Assembly: GCA_029260155.1 (NCBI GenBank)
Contig: JAJDDU010000301.1
Location: forward strand, 1 to 7,414
Length of the DNA stretch: 7,414 bases
Origin: Phycisphaerae bacterium
Lineage (GTDB): Bacteria; Planctomycetota; Phycisphaerae; UBA1845
Direction: 5' to 3'
Shown: positions 4,340-7,414 of the stretch, piece by piece
Position numbering within the stretch: position 1 is the stretch's first letter
Layout: the number at the start of each line of letters is the position of its first letter
Position numbers and translations under genes: made by a program
The notes under the pieces: generated by a model
Database searches by the model: none
What the model was told of the DNA's origin: nothing
The model's input: the letters and a program-made list of their open reading frames with translations, nothing else

Positions 4340-6811
4340 CGCCGCCCCCACCAGCCACGTCCGGTCCAGATTCCCTTCTTCGTGCAATATGTCCACGACG
4401 AACGTACCAACCGCATCCGCCGACACGCGATAGGTCAGGGTGGCCAAGTAGCCCATGCGATCGGTGGGGACGTTCCCATCGACCAGCAGGGACAGCATCT
4501 GGCCTTTTTCTACGTTGAAGGCGTCCAGTGTTTCCCCGGCGCCCGCGAACACGTAGTCGGCCCGGTCTTCGATCGTGATGTCCACCAACTCGACCTGCCC
4601 AGCCTGACCGCCGCTGACCGCGGTGTGCAGCTGAAAGGCCCGCAAGTGATCCAACGCATCCTTGGCGAAGATCCGCACACGCCGAACATTCGCCGAAGCG
4701 GCGAACGGCGCAGGCACGGCCACAAGCTCCGTGGCCCCGACTGTCTGTGGTCCTTGCATGGCTCCCATCGACCCACCCGAACACGAGCACGTGTTCGTAC
4801 CGGCGAAGCAGGTCAAAGCGTGCATCGCATCGGGCAGGCCGCAGAACCCATCCGGCTCGCAAACGCCGAGCGCCGCACCGTAGTCCAGGTTAATGTGGTT
4901 ACACGTGGTGGTTCCGGCGAAACAGTCTAGGGCGAGTAGCGCGTCGGCCAGATTGCAGAATCCGTCTGGCTCGCAAGCACCGAGTGGTCCGCCGCCGTCG
5001 GCGTAGCCGATGTCAATCAAGTTGCACGCTCCGTTCGGCGGAGAGTCGCAGCCAACCCAAACACAGCTGTCGTCACGAATCCCGTCGGATGGCAAGTTGC
5101 CGGTTGCATTGTCGATGCGGTCGCCGCAATCTTCGACAGCGTCGCACGAGACGCACATCTCCGGTAGCACTCCGAATTGGCTGTCGATGTTCTCGTTGAA
5201 GCGGGCCTCCTCCGTTGGTGAATTGATCGCGCCGTCACAATCGAAATCGAACAGCGGATCGTACGGATCGAGCCCCGTAACAATCCGCGAGAGCGCCGTC
5301 CGCTCATCCTCCGTGATAACACAGTCGTTGTTCCAGTCGCCGTAGAGCGTTTTGAGCGCGAAGTAGAATGGCGGATCGACTATTTCAGGGGCGAACATTG
5401 TTCCATTGTAGTAGATATGTCGAGCGGCGCTCGGAAATAACACGGCAAGCTCGTGCAACGTGACGTCACCGTCAACATACATGGCCTCCGGTTCGCCCGT
5501 TTGTTGGATCACAAAGGGATTGGAGTGCGGTTGCCGATCTACCGTAGTAAAGAAGCAATGGGCACCGGCACAGATAATCTCAAAGCTCTTCCATGGCTTG
5601 ATGCACAGAGTGTCAGCAAACCAGATTCCGCCGAAGTCCGGAGACGTCAGCTCGATTTCCCTGGGCGGAGCGGCGGTAGCGCCAAACACTTGAAAGTCCA
5701 CGCCGGTGCTATCCCAATTCGACGCTTCCGCATGGATCTTGGAGCGAATATCCAGATCGTTGTTGAGCTTCACTGTCATCGAACCGGACACTCCTTGAGC
5801 TGGCACCAACTTGGAGTCGTCGTCCACTAGATAAACCGGCCCCTTGGATTCCAGCCTATTGCCGGAGACTCCGGGCTCGCCATACTCGAGCGTGGAAATC
5901 ACCGACGGTGTCCACCAGTCGACTGTTGCGATTTTGAGACTCCCTCCCCCCGTAAGTGTAACTACTGAACCGGTTGCCGCGTGAAGGTTCGCCACGTGGG
6001 TCTGGACAACGCCCCCATCGATCAACAGGAGATAGCCGATGTTCATCGTCATCGGAGGGAATCCGGCGCTACCGGCCAGGATTACGTGTGCACCACTATT
6101 GACGGTGAGTTTGCCCACATCCAACGACCCGTCCAGCAGTCGGAGCAAAGGAGTGTTGGTCGCGCCCGCTTCCCCAAGCGTCCATCTCTCCGCCCCGGTG
6201 ATCGGCCCGATCGTGTGCACTTCGCCCTTGATGACCCAGTCGCCACTGGGCGACTCGCTCTGGTCGATCCCCAGGACTGCGGAGACTAGCGTGAACGCGC
6301 CGACGGACCAATCGGCGGGCCGAATCACGCCGCCAACGATAATCTGGGTTTCGGTCCCTTCGGTCGAATCGGGAACAATCGCGCTGACGAAGTCGAGATC
6401 GCCAGACACTTGAAGCTTCGCGCCTGCTTCCACATTCAGCCCGTAGGCCTGTGCGGGCGCTGCCCCCACCGAAGTGAACGCACCTGCGACCAACAGCCCT
6501 TTCCCGGTGCCAATCGTCAGCGCCCCCGGAACGTCGAACGTGAACGATTTAATCGGAACCGGATTTGCCAAACTGCCCATGTCCATCACAATCGTCCCGC
6601 CGATTAGGTGGTAAACGTCGTCTGTGTCCAAGGGAACCTGGTCCGGATCCCAGTTGGCGGAATCCGACCAAATCGGCTGCGAACCGCCTCCGTCCCAGCA
6701 TTTTGTGTTTGCCCCCGGTGGATCGCACTGCGCGGTCGCTTCTGGGACCGTTGTCCCGAGACCGATCACGGTGAGCAAACAAATGACTGAAGCAACATCT
6801 TTAGTAGACAT
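4337..6811 (-). CDS. Large secreted protein with beta-solenoid-like body, EF-hand pair, Cys-rich repeats and cohesin-like C-terminus
   Basis: 824 residues, predicted to be exported. A Sec signal peptide covers about 1-28 (hydrophobic 6-20, A-T-A before Gln28). W-D-G-G-G...W-S-D...N-W at 39-54 is a start seen in planctomycete surface proteins. Residues about 70-480 are rich in short beta-strand and Gly turns, consistent with a right-handed beta-solenoid. A dockerin-like EF-hand pair follows at 491-503 (D492...D496...D502) and 522-534 (D-F-D-C-D-G-A-I-N). Cys-rich tandem repeats occupy 596-674. A segment at about 696-824 resembles cohesin-type beta-sandwich domains (R-A-F-Q-L, Y-V-F-A-G, G-Y-L-A-T-L-T-Y-R-V, G-T-F-V-V-D-I-L). 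The ATG has a good AAGGAG. No enzyme active site is evident, so a structural or surface-binding role is inferred. The frame appears to stop about 21 codons early at a TAG. Confidence 0.8.
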   Translation of the reverse strand: MSTKDVASVICLLTVIGLGTTVPEATAQCDPPGANTKCWDGGGSQPIWSDSANWDPDQVPLDTDDVYHLIGGTIVMDMGSLANPVPIKSFTFDVPGALTIGTGKGLLVAGAFTSVGAAPAQAYGLNVEAGAKLQVSGDLDFVSAIVPDSTEGTETQIIVGGVIRPADWSVGAFTLVSAVLGIDQSESPSGDWVIKGEVHTIGPITGAERWTLGEAGATNTPLLRLLDGSLDVGKLTVNSGAHVILAGSAGFPPMTMNIGYLLLIDGGVVQTHVANLHAATGSVVTLTGGGSLKIATVDWWTPSVISTLEYGEPGVSGNRLESKGPVYLVDDDSKLVPAQGVSGSMTVKLNNDLDIRSKIHAEASNWDSTGVDFQVFGATAAPPREIELTSPDFGGIWFADTLCIKPWKSFEIICAGAHCFFTTVDRQPHSNPFVIQQTGEPEAMYVDGDVTLHELAVLFPSAARHIYYNGTMFAPEIVDPPFYFALKTLYGDWNNDCVITEDERTALSRIVTGLDPYDPLFDFDCDGAINSPTEEARFNENIDSQFGVLPEMCVSCDAVEDCGDRIDNATGNLPSDGIRDDSCVWVGCDSPPNGACNLIDIGYADGGGPLGACEPDGFCNLADALLALDCFAGTTTCNHINLDYGAALGVCEPDGFCGLPDAMHALTCFAGTNTCSCSGGSMGAMQGPQTVGATELVAVPAPFAASANVRRVRIFAKDALDHLRAFQLHTAVSGGQAGQVELVDITIEDRADYVFAGAGETLDAFNVEKGQMLSLLVDGNVPTDRMGYLATLTYRVSADAVGTFVVDILHEEGNLDRTWLVGAA
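4790..5026 (-). repeat. Two tandem Cys-rich repeats inside the secreted protein
   Basis: Repeat A is residues 596-636 and repeat B is 637-674. Both follow C-N-x-I-x-(I/L)-x-Y, then L-G-x-C-E-P-D-G-F-C-x-L-x-D-A and A-L-x-C-F-A-G-T-x-T. Repeat A is three residues longer. The DNA is also visibly similar (around 4829-4866 against 4940-4977), which suggests a local duplication. Each unit has four Cys, likely paired as disulfides outside the cell, and an acidic C-E-P-D-G segment that resembles a degenerate dockerin calcium loop. Confidence 0.75.
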
Positions 6812-7072
6812 CTTCGCATTCTCCTTTTTTCTATTCCGTGTTTATCAACGGACCATTTTCTCCACATCCACGCCTGGAAACGCGTTTATGCGTTGTTGTC
6901 GAACCGCCTCACTTCCCCGATTACCACGCGTTGCGTTTCAGAGCGCGCATACACTCTCCGCGACGAACGACGTCCGCCTTGTCACCGATCAACCTTGTTT
7001 TGCGTTAGGCGCGTACTGCGCTGATCATTCGCACAGACAGGTCAAACGTCTTCTCATACTCCTCCCGTCGCC
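6812..7072. other. Gap between the two exported-protein genes
   Basis: 261 bases without a supported gene, AT-richer next to the secreted-protein start. It holds that gene's ribosome binding site and a perfect 10-base palindrome AAACGCGTTT (6878-6887), a possible operator or chance. I find no convincing -35/-10 pair; a GATAAA near 6842-6847 on the minus strand has no matching -35. No T-tract terminator is seen after the upstream dockerin gene; only a weak GCGC/GCGC stem near 7010-7022. Confidence 0.45.
6821..6826 (-). promoter_or_regulatory. Ribosome binding site of the large secreted-protein gene
   Basis: AAGGAG on the minus strand, 9 bases before the ATG at 6809-6811, preceded by an A-run. 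It is the strongest ribosome binding site in the window and supports this start, which also places a signal peptide at the N-terminus. Confidence 0.75.
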
Positions 7073-7414
7073 TTATGCGGGCCCTGTCTCCGCATTCAGG
7101 AATTGCTCGTAGTCAAACAGGTCCACATCCTCGTCGTTGTCGAAATCAAATACTTCGCACTCTGCTGGCGCTGCTGCGCCCGCCCCGCCAAGGCATGTCT
7201 GCAGCATGGAAAAATCCACAAAATCGACATCCCCGTCCCCGTCGTGATCTCCATCCCACAAGGGGTGGAGTACGAAGACACCGTGCGTCCCATCCGTGAA
7301 TTTCAGCTTGATGGCGAGTTGTCGCGCGTCATTGAAACTCTGGCGTTGCCCGTCGCTACCGCCCGTTTTGTTCCAATAGGCGCTTATGAGATCGAGCTGT
7401 CCCGGTATTGACAG
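7073..7414 (-). CDS. C-terminal part of an exported protein ending in a dockerin type I-like domain (partial)
   Basis: The frame is open from the right window edge to a TAA at 7073-7075, giving the last 113 residues; the start lies outside. Residues 1-53 counted from the edge have no recognised family but read as protein (R-Q-L-A-I-K-L-K-F-T-D-G-T). Two calcium-loop repeats follow: D56-H-D-G-D-G-D-V-D64-x-x-D67 and D90-F-D-N-D-E-D-V-D98-x-x-D101, about 34 residues apart, the spacing of dockerin type I. Cys74 and Cys86 could form a disulfide between them. The protein ends shortly after with E-T-G-P-A. Such C-terminal dockerins are common in planctomycete secreted proteins and in calcium-dependent pairing with cohesin domains elsewhere. 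A TTG at 7259-7261 is not the start, since the frame continues upstream without a stop. Confidence 0.82.
   Translation of the reverse strand: MSIPGQLDLISAYWNKTGGSDGQRQSFNDARQLAIKLKFTDGTHGVFVLHPLWDGDHDGDGDVDFVDFSMLQTCLGGAGAAAPAECEVFDFDNDEDVDLFDYEQFLNAETGPA

Noticed and set aside
4230..4862. 210-codon minus-strand frame overlapping the end of the secreted-protein gene.
   Set aside because: It is out of frame with the cohesin-like and Cys-rich segments, is rich in Arg, Gly and Trp, and has no ribosome binding site or family resemblance.
6725..6811. Lipoprotein signal (Cys29) in the large secreted protein.
   Set aside because: The residue before the Cys is Gln, not Gly, Ala or Ser, so a lipobox is not satisfied; an ordinary signal peptide fits better.
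6878..7010. Recurring AACGC/GCGTT pentamers and the AAACGCGTTT palindrome as an operator array.
   Set aside because: Spacing is irregular and the motif is short; I cannot separate it from chance.

Overview
The window looks like chromosomal DNA from a GC-rich member of the Planctomycetota, probably a Phycisphaerae-like lineage. The main clues are dockerin-type EF-hand repeats (D-x-D-G-D-x-D-x-D) ending one exported protein, and a second large exported protein that starts with the W-D-G-G-G...W-S-D...N-W planctomycete layout and carries dockerin-like, Cys-rich and cohesin-like parts. This placement is inferred from protein style; there is no rRNA or marker gene. Every gene I accept is on the minus strand, so the biological order runs from right to left.

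Right edge to 4271 is the exported-protein block. It begins with the C-terminal 113 residues of a dockerin-ended protein that enters from outside the window (7073-7414). A 261-base gap with a good ribosome binding site follows, then an 824-residue secreted protein (4337-6811) with a signal peptide, a beta-solenoid-like body, an internal EF-hand pair, two Cys-rich tandem repeats and a cohesin-like C-terminal domain. Its frame is closed by TAG, but the same frame continues for 21 plausible residues to a TAA (4271-4273), so the TAG looks like a nonsense change close to the natural end.

3893-4270 has no convincing gene but holds at least seven perfect or near-perfect inverted repeats, two of them in the leader just before accC. 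It also contains an octapeptide-coding stretch matching one in the 824-residue protein with only third-position differences.

3892 down to 153 looks like one transcription unit: accC (biotin carboxylase of acetyl-CoA carboxylase, intact), a membrane PAS hybrid histidine kinase with receiver domain, and a YpeA-type GNAT acetyltransferase. Gaps are 45 and 8 bases. The kinase is cut by an in-frame TGA (1832-1834) exactly at the PAS/HisKA linker. The frame is the same on both sides, the residues on both sides align with the usual D-I-T-x-R-K-x-A-E linker, and a single CGA to TGA change explains it. accB, the usual partner of accC, is not next to it. The leftmost 152 bases hold no gene I can support.

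The two points most worth following are the two in-frame nonsense codons in two nearby genes, both explainable as C to T changes on the coding strand, and the structured gap before accC. I see no CRISPR array, transposase, integrase, tRNA or rRNA gene.
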